This document shows positions 18,265 to 29,778 of a DNA stretch of 64,000 nucleotides, in pieces. The notes under the pieces are model-generated. The model searched no databases. It was not told the DNA's origin and saw only the letters and a program-made list of their open reading frames with translations. A program made the translations under genes and the position numbers. The stretch comes from Desulfovibrio piger. Its GTDB lineage: Bacteria > Desulfobacterota > Desulfovibrionia > Desulfovibrionales > Desulfovibrionaceae. The stretch is from assembly GCF_900116045.1 (NCBI RefSeq), contig NZ_LT630450.1:2194501-2258500 (forward strand). Reading direction: 5' to 3'. Each line of letters begins with the position of its first letter. Positions within the stretch are counted from its first letter, which is position 1.

Positions 18265-18978
18265 TTAGCTAAGGTGCATCTTAGTTAGAAAATCATCTAC
18301 AGCGGGAGCATATTTTGCTTTACCCATTATGCTATAGTGTGAAAGATGAAGGAGCGTTCCAAGATATATAGTCTGTTCTTTTCGATAGAATGTTCGAACT
18401 TGATGGCTGTAAGATCCCCAGCCTGCCGGAATATTTTCTATGAGAGATGCTGTGAAGTTGTTTTTCAGTAAAAATTTTTCTATTTGTATATAGTCATCAC
18501 GTCCAAGTGTCATAATATACGTTGGCATCCAATATGAAAAAATCTTTTCCCAAAGTTTGCTGGCACTTTTGATTGATTCTGTTTTTTTAGGAAGAGATTC
18601 CCATGAATTAGAGCGAAAAGGAACAAAATAGGCAGACAGAATGTGGGAATCGGCGAATTCCCGTGTCGTCATTCCGTGTATTCCAAGATGATTACGTAAC
18701 TTTTCAAACAGCAGCTGTGTTTGAACTTGAAGATTTTCTGTCCCCGGGGCATTATTTTTCCATGATTCTGTAAAGAATGCCGTGCCATTTTCACAGCTGG
18801 TACGCGGGTGTTCCGGAAGGTCTTCTTTACCTCCAGGATTAAGGCCAAGATAAAGTATCTTTGTCTTGGGATTCAGTAAGCATCGAGGGCACAAGAAAAA
18901 GCGATAGCCCAGAGTATGGCCAAGACGTTTATATTCTGCATCGATAAAATTGCAGCATTCTTTGAAAAGTTGTTCCAT
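18265..18978 (-). CDS. AT-rich gene, uracil-DNA-glycosylase-superfamily-like protein
   Basis: This 237-residue protein is encoded by DNA much richer in A+T than the neighbours, a sign of recent acquisition. ILYLGLNPGGKEDLPEHPRT resembles the first UDG-superfamily motif (G-x-x-PG). TYIMTLGRDDYIQIEKFLL fits the later strand-helix, and LLHLSHYS fits the C-terminal H-x-S motif. An N-terminal pair of Cys (LCPRCLL) may bind metal. It could be a DNA-repair or defence glycosylase, or another enzyme on that fold. The start is MEQLF at 18978 because GGAGG lies 6 bases upstream; the ATG two codons earlier is too close to it. Confidence 0.7.
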   Translation of the reverse strand: MEQLFKECCNFIDAEYKRLGHTLGYRFFLCPRCLLNPKTKILYLGLNPGGKEDLPEHPRTSCENGTAFFTESWKNNAPGTENLQVQTQLLFEKLRNHLGIHGMTTREFADSHILSAYFVPFRSNSWESLPKKTESIKSASKLWEKIFSYWMPTYIMTLGRDDYIQIEKFLLKNNFTASLIENIPAGWGSYSHQVRTFYRKEQTIYLGTLLHLSHYSIMGKAKYAPAVDDFLTKMHLS

Positions 18979-19251
18979 GTACATCCTCCGGCGTGAAGTG
19001 GATTCATGTGATGCCCTGATGTCGGGAGAGATACGGGAACGTTATCATCTCCAGATTGTTTTTTCCAGAAAAAGACGAATCCTAGAAAATCCTCCGGGCA
19101 GGTGAGCTGTCGGATGGCAGAGGAAAGGGGCGTACCGGGCAGCGCGGTAGGCAGGGGAATACGCCCTTCCTTGCGAACGGGCGGGCTTTCTGGCATACTC
19201 TCGGCCTGCGGATTCCTGTGCGCGGGGCATCTGTTCCCCAAGGAGTGTGAC

Positions 19252-21545
<2,294 letters not shown>

Positions 21546-21588
21546 TCCCGCGGACGCAGGCCCGGCCTGCCGTCATCCGCGATACCCG

Positions 21589-21613
21589 GGGGGCCGCAAG
21601 GCCCCCTTTTTTT
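21589..21613 (+). terminator. Rho-independent terminator of eno
   Basis: GGGGGCC (21589-21595), GCAA loop, GGCCCCC (21600-21606), then seven T. Confidence 0.9.
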
Positions 21614-21634
21614 GCGGCAGAGAAAGCTTGCCGC

Positions 21635-21672
21635 AAAAAAGCGCCGCCTCCATCATCAAGGGAAGGCGGCGC
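21635..21672 (-). terminator. Rho-independent terminator of the sensor phosphodiesterase gene
   Basis: GCGCCGCC (21641-21648) pairs with GGCGGCGC (21665-21672). On the minus strand six T follow (complement of 21635-21640). It lies 70 bases beyond the stop of the convergent minus-strand gene. Confidence 0.88.
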
Positions 21673-21741
21673 TTTGCATTTGGGGAAGACAGGTCAGGCG
21701 GGGCCCTTCCTCGCCGGGAAGGGGCCCCTTGGAGCATAGGG

Positions 21742-24738
21742 TTATTTCCGTTCCAGCTCGTGGGCGTCCACGTAGGCGTCGAAGGCGTCCAGGTTCATGG
21801 GCGGCGAAAAGAGGTAGCCCTGCCCGTACTTGCAGTGCGAGACCAGGAGCTTTTGCAGCTGGTCTTCGGTCTCCACGCCCTCGCAGAGGATCTCGATGCC
21901 GAGGCGGCGGGCCATGTCCACGAGCGAGGAGATGATGATCCAGACCGAGCGCTGCTTTTCCTGTCCGGGGGCCAGGAAGGCCCGGTCCAGCTTGATGGTG
22001 TCGAAACCGAAGGAATGCAGCATGGCCAGGGAGGAATAGCCCTTGCCGAAGTCGTCGAGGCTCAGGCCTATGCCGGCCCGGCGCAGGGCCTCAAGGGTGC
22101 GGATGAAGGCTTCTTCATCCAGCCAGGCCATGCTCTCGGTGACCTCCACATGCAGCAGGCGGGCGGGCACGTTATGGCGCTCCGCGATGCCGAGGACGGT
22201 CTTGACGTAATTGTCCTGGAAGAACAGTGCCTTGGACTGGTTGATGCTGATGGGGGGCACCTTTTTGCCTTCGTCCAGGCGGCGGCGTATCCAGGCGCAG
22301 ACCGTGTCCAGGACAAAGAGGTCCAGTTCGCGGATGAAGCCGTTCTGCTCGAAAAGGGGGATGAACTCGTCGGGATAGACCATCTTCCCGTCCGGTATCT
22401 GCCAGCGGATGAGGGCCTCGGCCCCGTGCAGGCTCCTGTCCGCCAGGCAGACCTGGGGCTGCATGAAGACCGTGAATTCGCCCTGCTCCAGGGCCTTGAC
22501 CATGCGGTTCTCGATATCGTTGGCCTTGAGCTGCCGTGCCCCGATGAGTTCATTGTAGATCAGGAACTGCGAGCGGTAGCCGCCGGAGGCGATGCTGGCT
22601 TCCGCCGTTTCGGCATAGAGCAGATAGCGGGAGACGAAGCGCTCGGATTCGTTGACATCCTGCCCGCCGCCCGGCTCGCCTTCTTCGGCTTCGGCATCGT
22701 TGCGGATGACATAGACGCCGCAGGAAAAGCTCACCGGGCGCTGGTACAGCCTGCGGGCCATGTCCGCGATGCTGAACAGCTCTTCCATGCGCTGGGTGAA
22801 GGCCGCATCGTCCGGGCATCGCCAGAGCAGCAGGTACTGCCCCGAGCCGCTGTAGGCGGCCAGCTCCCCCTGGCGGCTGCGCAGGGCGAACTCGCGGTTG
22901 CAGAGGCGGATCAGGCTGTCCCCGGTGCGCAGGCCGCAGGCCCGGTTGATGAGCTTGAGCTTGCGGATGTTGACCGTGCACAGGTAGTGGCGGCGTTTGT
23001 CCTTTTGCAGGATCTTGGCGGCATCCATGAGGAAACGGCCGCGGTTGGGGCCCAGCGTCACGGGGTCGGTGAGGGCCGCCGCGCGGAGCTCGGCCAGGCG
23101 CCGCCTGTTGTGGCGCATGACGAGGAGCACGATCAGGACCAGCAGCAGGCCGAGACCGCAGAGCGCCTCCACGAAGTTCCGGCGCAGGAAGCGGTGGATG
23201 ATGTCCGACAGGGAATCCGGCGCCGCGGACAGGAGCAGGGCGTCCATGGTGGCCGTGGTGGTGGAGGTGATGACCTTGTCCAGCACGGAGGTCACGAAGG
23301 GCGACGCGTGGGGCGAGATGCCCAGGGACATGGGATACATGGCCCGGGTGGGGAGCAGCAGCCCGTCCTCGGGCGGGTCGTCCTGGAGGGGCGCGGCGGG
23401 GTAGGGCCAGAGGTAGACGTCCAGCTCCCCTTTTTCAAAGGCCTTGCGGCAGGCTTCGATATCAGGGAAGATTCTGGGGATGTCTTCAGGATAGGTGCTC
23501 TTGTAGGCCAGCATCACGCTGCGCATCTCACTGGTGAAACCCACGGTGCAGCCCTGGCCGGGGAGCTTTTTGCTCTGGAACCGCCCCACGACGGTGATGG
23601 GAGCGTTGTAATACGTCTTGCCCGAAGCAATGCCCTGGCTGCGCAGGAAGGACAGCTTGGGATAGACGTCGGGCATGATGTCCGCCGTCCCCTCGGCCAG
23701 CGCCTGGAGGCAGGCATCATAGGAGGGCTGGGGCAGGTATTCGAAACGGATGCCGCTCTGGCGTTCCAGCATATTCAGGAACGCAAAAAGGAAGTTGCCC
23801 CCGTGTTCGGGGTCCATCATGTCCTGCCTGCGGCTGTAGGCCACGCGGATGGCGGGACTGGTGGCCAGCCAGCGGCATTCGGAACGGGTGAAGACCACGG
23901 GCACGTCCGAGGCGATGTTGAGGTAGCTGTCATAGAGGCGGGCCAGATAGCTGGGATGGTTCAGCAGGATCTGGCGCATGGCCTCGTTGAGCGGGTCCAT
24001 GATCGCACTGTTGTTCCTGCGGGTGACGAAGAAGAAGGGATCGGTGGAGATGGTGGCCACCACCTTGGTGCCCTTGCCCTGGAGGACGCCGTCCACATAG
24101 CCGTCGATACGGCCGTCGGCCAGGGCCTGGACCATCTCGCTGCTTTCTTCGAAGAACAGGGATTCGAAAGAAAAACCGTTCTGGGCGGCAAAGTGCCGCA
24201 TCACCTCGTACTGGAGGGAATCGGCAAAAAAGCCGATGCGCATGCCGTTGAAGGCTTCCAGGTCCATGTAATGCATGTCGCTCGTGCTGGCGACATGCAG
24301 GCAGGTGTTCTCGTATCCGGCGCGCAGCTTGGAAAAATCGAAGAGCCTGGCACGCTCGGGGGTGTAGCTGATGCCGCAGGAAAGGTCGATGCTGCCGTCG
24401 TCCAGGCGCTGGGCCAGTTCGTCGAAGCGGATCTTGACCCATTCGTATTCCCAGCCCGTATAGCGGGAGACGGCCGTGAGCAGGGCCACGGCGTAGCCGG
24501 AAAGCTGCTCGCCCTCGCCCTCGAAGACGCCGTGCTGGTCGAAATAGCCGACACGGACGATCTTCGGAGACCGGTAATTGGCGGCGATGTCTTCAGGAGA
24601 GAAAAAATGGAAGGTCGTCCTGTTCAGGGGCAGGTTTTTTTCCGTCACGGGGGGCGCCTGCCCGGACGCGACGGGAAAAGCGGCCTGCGGGCCGAGCAGG
24701 AGCAGGCAGAGCAGGGAGAGCAGCAGAGTTCGGAGCAT
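21742..24738 (-). CDS. Membrane sensor with two solute-binding domains, degenerate GGDEF and intact EAL domain
   Basis: This 998-residue inner-membrane signalling protein has, in order, a signal segment (LLLSLLCLLLLGPQAAF), two family-3 periplasmic solute-binding domains (about 58-285 and 295-510), a membrane helix near 525-545, a GGDEF-type domain and an EAL domain from about 745. The GGDEF signature is replaced by SGSGQ near 631, so no diguanylate cyclase activity is expected. The EAL domain keeps GAEALIRW, SINQS, VEVTES, DDFGKGYSSL, IKLDRAF, CEGVETEDQ and GQGYLF, so cyclic-di-GMP hydrolysis is likely. It probably adjusts c-di-GMP in response to amino-acid-like ligands. The tandem input domains are BvgS-like. 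Confidence 0.9.
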   Translation of the reverse strand: MLRTLLLSLLCLLLLGPQAAFPVASGQAPPVTEKNLPLNRTTFHFFSPEDIAANYRSPKIVRVGYFDQHGVFEGEGEQLSGYAVALLTAVSRYTGWEYEWVKIRFDELAQRLDDGSIDLSCGISYTPERARLFDFSKLRAGYENTCLHVASTSDMHYMDLEAFNGMRIGFFADSLQYEVMRHFAAQNGFSFESLFFEESSEMVQALADGRIDGYVDGVLQGKGTKVVATISTDPFFFVTRRNNSAIMDPLNEAMRQILLNHPSYLARLYDSYLNIASDVPVVFTRSECRWLATSPAIRVAYSRRQDMMDPEHGGNFLFAFLNMLERQSGIRFEYLPQPSYDACLQALAEGTADIMPDVYPKLSFLRSQGIASGKTYYNAPITVVGRFQSKKLPGQGCTVGFTSEMRSVMLAYKSTYPEDIPRIFPDIEACRKAFEKGELDVYLWPYPAAPLQDDPPEDGLLLPTRAMYPMSLGISPHASPFVTSVLDKVITSTTTATMDALLLSAAPDSLSDIIHRFLRRNFVEALCGLGLLLVLIVLLVMRHNRRRLAELRAAALTDPVTLGPNRGRFLMDAAKILQKDKRRHYLCTVNIRKLKLINRACGLRTGDSLIRLCNREFALRSRQGELAAYSGSGQYLLLWRCPDDAAFTQRMEELFSIADMARRLYQRPVSFSCGVYVIRNDAEAEEGEPGGGQDVNESERFVSRYLLYAETAEASIASGGYRSQFLIYNELIGARQLKANDIENRMVKALEQGEFTVFMQPQVCLADRSLHGAEALIRWQIPDGKMVYPDEFIPLFEQNGFIRELDLFVLDTVCAWIRRRLDEGKKVPPISINQSKALFFQDNYVKTVLGIAERHNVPARLLHVEVTESMAWLDEEAFIRTLEALRRAGIGLSLDDFGKGYSSLAMLHSFGFDTIKLDRAFLAPGQEKQRSVWIIISSLVDMARRLGIEILCEGVETEDQLQKLLVSHCKYGQGYLFSPPMNLDAFDAYVDAHELERK

Positions 24739-25008
24739 GGTACGTTCTCACAGCATGCCGCGGCACCGGGCATGGCGTTCGAGGGAAGACAGCCGGGCTG
24801 GGTTCCTCCCGAGCAGGCAATGTACAACGTATCCCGCATCAAGCGCAAGACGGCCGGGGGGCCGCACGAGACGGGGCAGACGGCCCCGGCAGCGGGGCGG
24901 GGAAGCCGAGGGCACCGGCGGAGGCGGACTTGAGCTTGATGCGCTCCCGGAGTATACTTCTTCTCTTCCACGCGCCGCCCCGGCGTCAACGTCAGCCACG
25001 AGGTCGCC

Positions 25009-25863
25009 ATGATCCTTATTGATGGAAAGCAGACTGCCCGCGATATCCGCGCGGAACTCAAGGCCCAGGTGGAGGCCGCCGTGTCGGCCGGCCGCCGTGC
25101 CCCCGGCCTGGCCGTGATCCTGGTGGGAGAAGATCCCGCATCGCAGGTCTATGTGCGCAACAAGGAGCGTGCCTGCGCCGAGGCGGGCATCCTCTCCTTC
25201 CCCTACCGCCTGCCCGCCGATACCACGCAGGACGCCCTGCTGGCCCTCATCGCCGAGCTCAACGGCCGTGACGACGTGGACGGCATCCTGTTGCAGCTGC
25301 CCCTGCCCGGACAGCTTTCCGCTTCCGCCTGCCTGCTGGCCATCGATCCGGCCAAGGACGTGGACGGCTTCCATCCCGAGAACGTGGGGCGCCTTTCCCT
25401 CAACCTGCCCGGCATGGTCTCGTGCACGCCGGCGGGCGTCATCGAGCTTTTGCGCCGCTACAACCTGCCCACCCGCGGCAAAAAGGCCGTGGTGCTGGGC
25501 CGTTCGGACATCGTGGGCAAGCCCCTGGCCCTGCTGCTGGCCCGTCCCGGTGAATTCGGCGACGCCACGGTGACCCTGTGCCATTCCCGCACGCCCGATC
25601 TGGCGGCGGAGTGCCGCAGCGCGGACTTCCTCTTCCTGGCCATCGGCCGCCCGCGCCTGATCACGGGCGACATGGTGCGCGAGGGCGCGGTGATCATCGA
25701 CGTGGGCATCAACCGCACGGACGAGGGCCTGTGCGGCGACGCGGACTTCGAGTCCGTGAGCAGGAAGGCCGCGGCCATCACGCCCGTGCCCGGCGGCGTG
25801 GGCCCCATGACCATCGCCATGCTGCTGAAGAACACCGTCCAGGCCTGGGAAAGCCGTGCGTAA
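25009..25863 (+). CDS. folD: Methylene-THF dehydrogenase / methenyl-THF cyclohydrolase
   Basis: FolD (284 residues) interconverts 5,10-methylene-, methenyl- and 10-formyl-tetrahydrofolate. The catalytic lysine motif is in [78 protein letters not shown] and [19 protein letters not shown] mark the family throughout. A terminator follows 32 bases after the stop. The gene diverges from the sensor phosphodiesterase across about 270 bases. Confidence 0.97.
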   Translation: MILIDGKQTARDIRAELKAQVEAAVSAGRRAPGLAVILVGEDPASQVYVRNKERACAEAGILSFPYRLPADTTQDALLALIAELNGRDDVDGILLQLPLPGQLSASACLLAIDPAKDVDGFHPENVGRLSLNLPGMVSCTPAGVIELLRRYNLPTRGKKAVVLGRSDIVGKPLALLLARPGEFGDATVTLCHSRTPDLAAECRSADFLFLAIGRPRLITGDMVREGAVIIDVGINRTDEGLCGDADFESVSRKAAAITPVPGGVGPMTIAMLLKNTVQAWESRA

Positions 25864-25895
25864 CGGCCCGTCCGTGGCCTGAGCCCATCTTTGCC

Positions 25896-25930
25896 GGGGA
25901 AGGAGCGCACACCGCGTCCTTCCCCTTTTT
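25896..25930 (+). terminator. Rho-independent terminator of folD
   Basis: GGGGAAGGA (25896-25904) pairs with TCCTTCCCC (25917-25925), then five T. Confidence 0.85.
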
Positions 25931-26096
25931 CGTCATGTCCGGCTGTCCGGGACAGGGCGTCGGGCCCGTGTCGCCGTGCCGCAGGGCGGGACATGCTGGC
26001 CGGGCCGCGCCAGTGCGGCGCCGCGGGCCGTGCTGTGCCCGCACACCTCATCCCCCGGCAGGCGGCACGGCGGGGAAGGAACGAAGGAGACGCGTC

Positions 26097-26828
26097 ATGC
26101 GCATGCTGCTGGCCCTGCTGCTGGGCCTGTATCTGTCCTGGCCTGCCCGGGCGGCCGACAGCGGGCCTGTCCTGCTTTTGCCGGGGCTGCCCGCTCCGGC
26201 GGCGGAGGCGGCACCGGGCCCCCGGTGCGCTGATTTTCTGGACGAGGCGGGCCTCAGGCCGGAAGGGCTGGAATATCTGTTTTGCCGTCCCGCCACGGAT
26301 CCGCGCACGGGGCGCCGGACGCTCACGGCCCGGTACCGCGTGCCGGGGCCGCAGGCCGCTGCGGTGGAAGCGGCCCTGCGCGGACGCACCGGCATGGCCG
26401 CCCTGGAACGTCAGGCGGGCATCTGGCAGCTGCCGGAGGGCGGGGAAGGGCGGTTCGTCCTGCGGCGGAGCGCAGGAGAGGCCCGTCCCGTCGGGACGCT
26501 GCCGGGCATGTTCCTGCCGGCCGGGGAGCTGCCGGAGGGTCTTTCCGGGGGCGGTGATGCCGGGGGCGGGGCGGCCGTCCCGTCCGTTGCCGGGGGCCCT
26601 GACCCCGCGGCGGCGAAAGGAGCCGCTGATGGCGCAGGCACCGCCGCTGTGGACGGTCCCGCTGCCGGGCCGGATGCGCCCCTTGCGGAGGGTTCTCCCG
26701 CTGCCGGGCCGTCCTGCACGGTGAGCATGGGCGAAGTGCCGCAAGCGGGGGTATGGGCACCGCAGCGGGACGACTGGGGAAAGGTGGCCTGGTTCGCGGT
26801 GACGGTGCGTCTGCCGCTGTCCCGCTGA
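26097..26828 (+). CDS. Secreted protein of unknown function, low-complexity middle
   Basis: This 243-residue protein has a clear signal peptide (MRMLLALLLGLYLSWPARAADS, probable cleavage after ARA). The start at 26097 follows AAGGAG. Residues 40-130 look structured, with two Cys (RCADFL, LFCRPA) that could pair in the periplasm. Residues 150-205 are Gly/Ala/Pro low complexity, and the last 30 residues (VWAPQRDDWGKVAWFAVTVRLPL) look structured again. No family recognised. GC content is even higher than in the neighbours. No promoter or partner gene is evident. Confidence 0.6.
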   Translation: MRMLLALLLGLYLSWPARAADSGPVLLLPGLPAPAAEAAPGPRCADFLDEAGLRPEGLEYLFCRPATDPRTGRRTLTARYRVPGPQAAAVEAALRGRTGMAALERQAGIWQLPEGGEGRFVLRRSAGEARPVGTLPGMFLPAGELPEGLSGGGDAGGGAAVPSVAGGPDPAAAKGAADGAGTAAVDGPAAGPDAPLAEGSPAAGPSCTVSMGEVPQAGVWAPQRDDWGKVAWFAVTVRLPLSR

Positions 26829-27082
26829 AAGGGCGCGTCCTGCCGGGCCCAGGCCCTTGCGCGTTCCCGGCACCGTGGGCAGGGGCCGCGTGCCGCGCCG
26901 GGAATGTCCCGGCAGGACACCGGGCGGCATGGCGCGGCAGGCCGGGAGGGAAGGCCGCAGCGTGCGGGGCAGGGCATCCGGCCCACGAAGCGCCGTGGGC
27001 TGTCCGGGCGCTGTCATGGCGGGCACGGCCGTCTGCGGGATCGCCCTCCGGGCCATCGTGCCGGGAGGCGGGGCCGTTGCCG

Positions 27083-27784
27083 TCATTTCTGGCGGGGCGG
27101 CATCTCCGTTTTGATGTGGCGCAGGAGCCGGCGTTGCTGGGGGGACCAGAGCAGGGGCTTCAGCCTGCGCGTCCAGGGCGAGGAGAGGCGGGCGAACATG
27201 CCCACCAGGACGGCCGAGAGCACGGTGCCTTCGCGCAGGCCCACGATGCTGCCCAGCACGGCAAGGCCGAGGAGGAGCGAGGCCAGGACCAGCGAGCAGT
27301 CGAACAGGACCTTGATGTTGCCGAAATTCTTGCGGGACAGCGTCGAGATGACGATGACCAGGCCTTCACCGGGGATGACGGTGGCGTTGCTCATGATCTC
27401 CAGGCTGATGCCCGCGCCCAGCACGGCGCTGCCCACGACACACATGACGATCTGCCAGACATAGACGTCCGTGACCAGCGCACCGGTGAGGTGCATCCAG
27501 ATGTCGATGAACACACTGAAGATGAGCACGGCCGGGATCTGCAAAAGCTCCGCGATGCCCAGCCTGCGCCGCAGCAGGATGCGCTGGAGCAGCAGGAAGA
27601 TCAGGTTGCAGGCAAAAGTCGTGGTGCCCAGCGTGAGGCCGAAGATGGCCGCCAGCGTGTAGGGCAGGGTCGTGATGGGCGTCGTGCCGAGATTGGCGTG
27701 GGTGATCAGGGCGATGCCCAGGGCGTTGACAAAAAGCGAGACGGAAAGACAGGTATAGCGTTTGACGACATCCGACGTTTTCAT
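27083..27784 (-). CDS. YczE/YitT-like integral membrane protein (DUF6198-like)
   Basis: This 233-residue inner-membrane protein has about five or six membrane segments. The start MKTSDVVKRY at 27784 follows AAGGGGG; upstream in-frame sequence is not protein-like. ALGIALITHANLGTTPITTLPYTLA, LTLGTTTFACNLIFLLLQ, VGSAVLGAGISLEIMSNATVIPGEGLV and FGNIKVLFDCSLVLASLLL match the YczE/YitT-like family, whose substrate is unknown. It is a single gene facing away from the Fic gene; the roughly 290 bases between them should hold both promoters. Confidence 0.82.
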   Translation of the reverse strand: MKTSDVVKRYTCLSVSLFVNALGIALITHANLGTTPITTLPYTLAAIFGLTLGTTTFACNLIFLLLQRILLRRRLGIAELLQIPAVLIFSVFIDIWMHLTGALVTDVYVWQIVMCVVGSAVLGAGISLEIMSNATVIPGEGLVIVISTLSRKNFGNIKVLFDCSLVLASLLLGLAVLGSIVGLREGTVLSAVLVGMFARLSSPWTRRLKPLLWSPQQRRLLRHIKTEMPPRQK

Positions 27785-27929
27785 GGTGGCCCCCTTGCAC
27801 GCGGCATGCCCGGGCTCCATGCCTGTCCACTGGCGGCAGCCTGCCGGGGAGCTGCGTATACAAGGCAGAGTAATCATTGTGGAAGAGACTGCAAGCCCCT
27901 TTCATCCGGTCGGCCGCGAGCCGTGTCGG

Positions 27930-27958
27930 TTGTCTCTGGGCTCCTGGTAGCGTAGAAA
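27930..27958 (+). promoter_or_regulatory. Candidate promoter for the Fic gene
   Basis: TTGTCT, a 17-base spacer and TAGAAA, about 120 bases upstream of the Fic start. It is reasonable but not strong, and the long leader that would result is unexplained. Confidence 0.35.
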
Positions 27959-28076
27959 ACAAAGAGAGTGTGGCAGCGGCATGCCGCGAAAAAAAGACAG
28001 GCAGGGGCGGGCAAAAGACCTATAGGCGGGGCCCGTCCGCCGCGCACTCCTGCCTGGAACCAAGGAAGCAACGATT

Positions 28077-28619
28077 ATGGATATTGACGGACGCAGTTTG
28101 GTCAATGCGCGCCGCCTGTTTGAAAGCGGTGATATCGACACCATGGAAGTGGGCACCACTAGGGGCTTGCAGCAGATCCATGCCTATCTTTTTGGCGGGC
28201 TGTATGATTTTGCCGGCCAGATACGAAAAGTGAATATCTCCAAAGGCAATTTCCGTTTCGCCAACTGCCTGTATCTCAAGGAGGCCCTAGCCGCCATTGA
28301 GAAGATGCCGGAGACGGACTTCGCCGCCATCATTGCCAAGTATGTAGAAATGAACATTGCCCACCCCTTTTTGGAAGGCAACGGCCGCGCCGCGCGCATC
28401 TGGTTGGACATGCTGTTGAAGAAACATCTGCGCAAGGTGGTGGACTGGAGCAAGGTGGACAAGACCGCCTACCTCCAAGCCATGGAACGCAGTCCGGTCA
28501 ACGATCTGGAACTGCGCGTCCTTTTGGAGCCCAACCTTACTGCTGCCGTGGACGACCGTGACGTCATCTTTAAGGGCATCGAGCAGTCTTATTTTTATGA
28601 AGGCTACAGGAAAAATTGA
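28077..28619 (+). CDS. Fic-family protein adenylyltransferase, class III (NmFic-like)
   Basis: Fic enzymes transfer AMP from ATP to hydroxyl side chains of target proteins. This 180-residue protein has the complete active-site motif [12 protein letters not shown] (His96 to Arg107) and the FxFAN flap ([10 protein letters not shown]). It also has the class III C-terminal inhibitory helix SYFYEG (Ser171, Glu175). Sequence and length are strikingly like Neisseria meningitidis Fic, from the N-terminal [12 protein letters not shown] to the C-terminal end. In that protein the helix auto-inhibits and the target is GyrB. No separate antitoxin gene is needed or seen. The start at 28077 follows AAGGAA. 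It lies at the edge of an AT-rich accessory region. Confidence 0.93.
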   Translation: MDIDGRSLVNARRLFESGDIDTMEVGTTRGLQQIHAYLFGGLYDFAGQIRKVNISKGNFRFANCLYLKEALAAIEKMPETDFAAIIAKYVEMNIAHPFLEGNGRAARIWLDMLLKKHLRKVVDWSKVDKTAYLQAMERSPVNDLELRVLLEPNLTAAVDDRDVIFKGIEQSYFYEGYRKN

Positions 28620-28656
28620 GGAGGCTGCACGGAGAGGTCTATATGGAGTAAGGGCT

Positions 28657-29256
28657 TCAGTGGAGAGCATCATATGTTACCTCTGACTTTATGCCGCTGA
28701 GATAGCCTTTTGCGCTACCATAGCTGAGGATTCCGAAAATATGCTCTTCTTCGGTATCGCGAAGGCTGTTCAGAATATGGCTGACAGCTAAGTAAGTTAC
28801 CTTGAAGATGTTGAGAGATTTATCTCTAACCTGTGAAAGTATGGTGATATTGGCATGTTCGGAGATGTTTGTTGTGTTATTTTCGTCTAGGATAGCATTT
28901 GGCTTGATTATGAGTATTCTCTGTGTCTATTTTGATAGCTCACATATGTTTACGGTCTCTTTAGCTACTTCGTCAGTACTCATATCAGAGAATATAAAAA
29001 TATGGTCTACTTTTGCTATTCTTTCTAGAATGTCATGAGTAATGGCATCTTTGTTTGACTTCGTATCAGCCGGCAGTAATATTTCACCAAACTTTGTGCA
29101 TTGGCTATCGGAATCTGTGATAATGCTGAAAGACTTCTGGACGCCAAGTTCTCTAAAATAGCTTATCTCTTCGTTGAAACTATAATTGCCAATGAAAATG
29201 AAGTAAGAATTATCTATAACGAGTTCGTAAATATCATCATTTTACAGCTCTAGCAT
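28657..29256 (-). pseudogene. AT-rich gene interrupted by two in-frame stop codons
   Basis: On the minus strand an ATG at 29254-29256, preceded by AAGGAATAATTTT, opens a 200-codon frame ending in TGA at 28657-28659. Two stops interrupt it: TAA at codon 5 (29242-29244) and TAG at 28927-28929. There is no frameshift, and the translation reads as a plausible mixed alpha/beta protein (for example YFIFIGNYSFNEEISYFREL, ILERIAKVDHIFIFSDM, IFGILSYGSAKGYLSGI). DNA is AT-rich like the next gene to the right. I do not recognise the family. A faint tubulin/FtsZ-like order of segments was considered but the GTP-binding loop is not there. Most likely it is a recently inactivated accessory gene. Confidence 0.6.
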
Positions 29257-29778
29257 AAAATTATTCCTTTTTGAGTGGTATACCAGTAAGCTGCATTTAT
29301 ATTGATTCCCCCGTCCTAAAAAGCTAAGATGTCCCCTGTTATGTGGCTTCTTCCCATGCGTTCGGTACGGCGCAAACTCCCGCTTGCCGGGCAAGGGAGG
29401 TTGGCCGCATGAGACGCCTTGTGCTCCTGGCGCTGCTGACGCTCCTTTGTTCGATGTTCCGGGCCTCGTCCCGGCTATAAATTGATAAAACAAAGGCCCC
29501 CGTCCGGTGGGCACCGGGCGAGGGCTTGAAACATGTAGCATAGCCACGTAACACATAAGGGGACGCTGGCGCGTCGTACCTGCCGGGGGAGTGTTGGTAG
29601 CATTCTCCCGGCACCTTTTTTGTAAGCAGTCTCCCAGAAGATTGCAAGTCTCAGCCTGTAGATGCCTTCATCATGGTTGTCTCTGCTGCAGGTCTATATA
29701 TCATATCTTTTTGCGAATATACTTGACAGAGATTGTTACTACGCTTATTTTTTTATAAAATTTTATTGGAGGTGTTCT
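29257..29778. other. 522-base stretch without a confident gene; structured, mixed composition
   Basis: This separates the broken gene from the zinc-ribbon gene. Bases 29330-29630 are GC-richer than both flanks. They hold a minus-strand open frame of 104 codons (29242-29556) whose last four codons coincide with the broken gene's start. There is also an inverted repeat near 29485-29520 (GCCC and GGGC arms around CCGGTGCCCACCGG on the minus strand). No domain is recognisable; a phage-type small protein or structured RNA is possible. Confidence 0.4.
29581..29621 (+). terminator. Terminator-like hairpin in the accessory region
   Basis: TGCCGGG (29581-29587) pairs with CCCGGCA (29607-29613), extended by GAG/CTC with small bulges, followed by CC and six T at 29616-29621. 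No plus-strand gene precedes it closely, so it may end a small RNA. Confidence 0.55.

Noticed and set aside
28657..29256. FtsZ/tubulin-like identity for the broken AT-rich gene
   Set aside because: Only a loose order of hydrophobic strands matched; the glycine-rich nucleotide-binding loop is missing.
29242..29556. 104-codon minus-strand frame in the accessory region considered as a phage-type small protein
   Set aside because: No recognisable family, and its end coincides with the stop in codon 5 of the broken gene. Kept only as part of the unassigned stretch.
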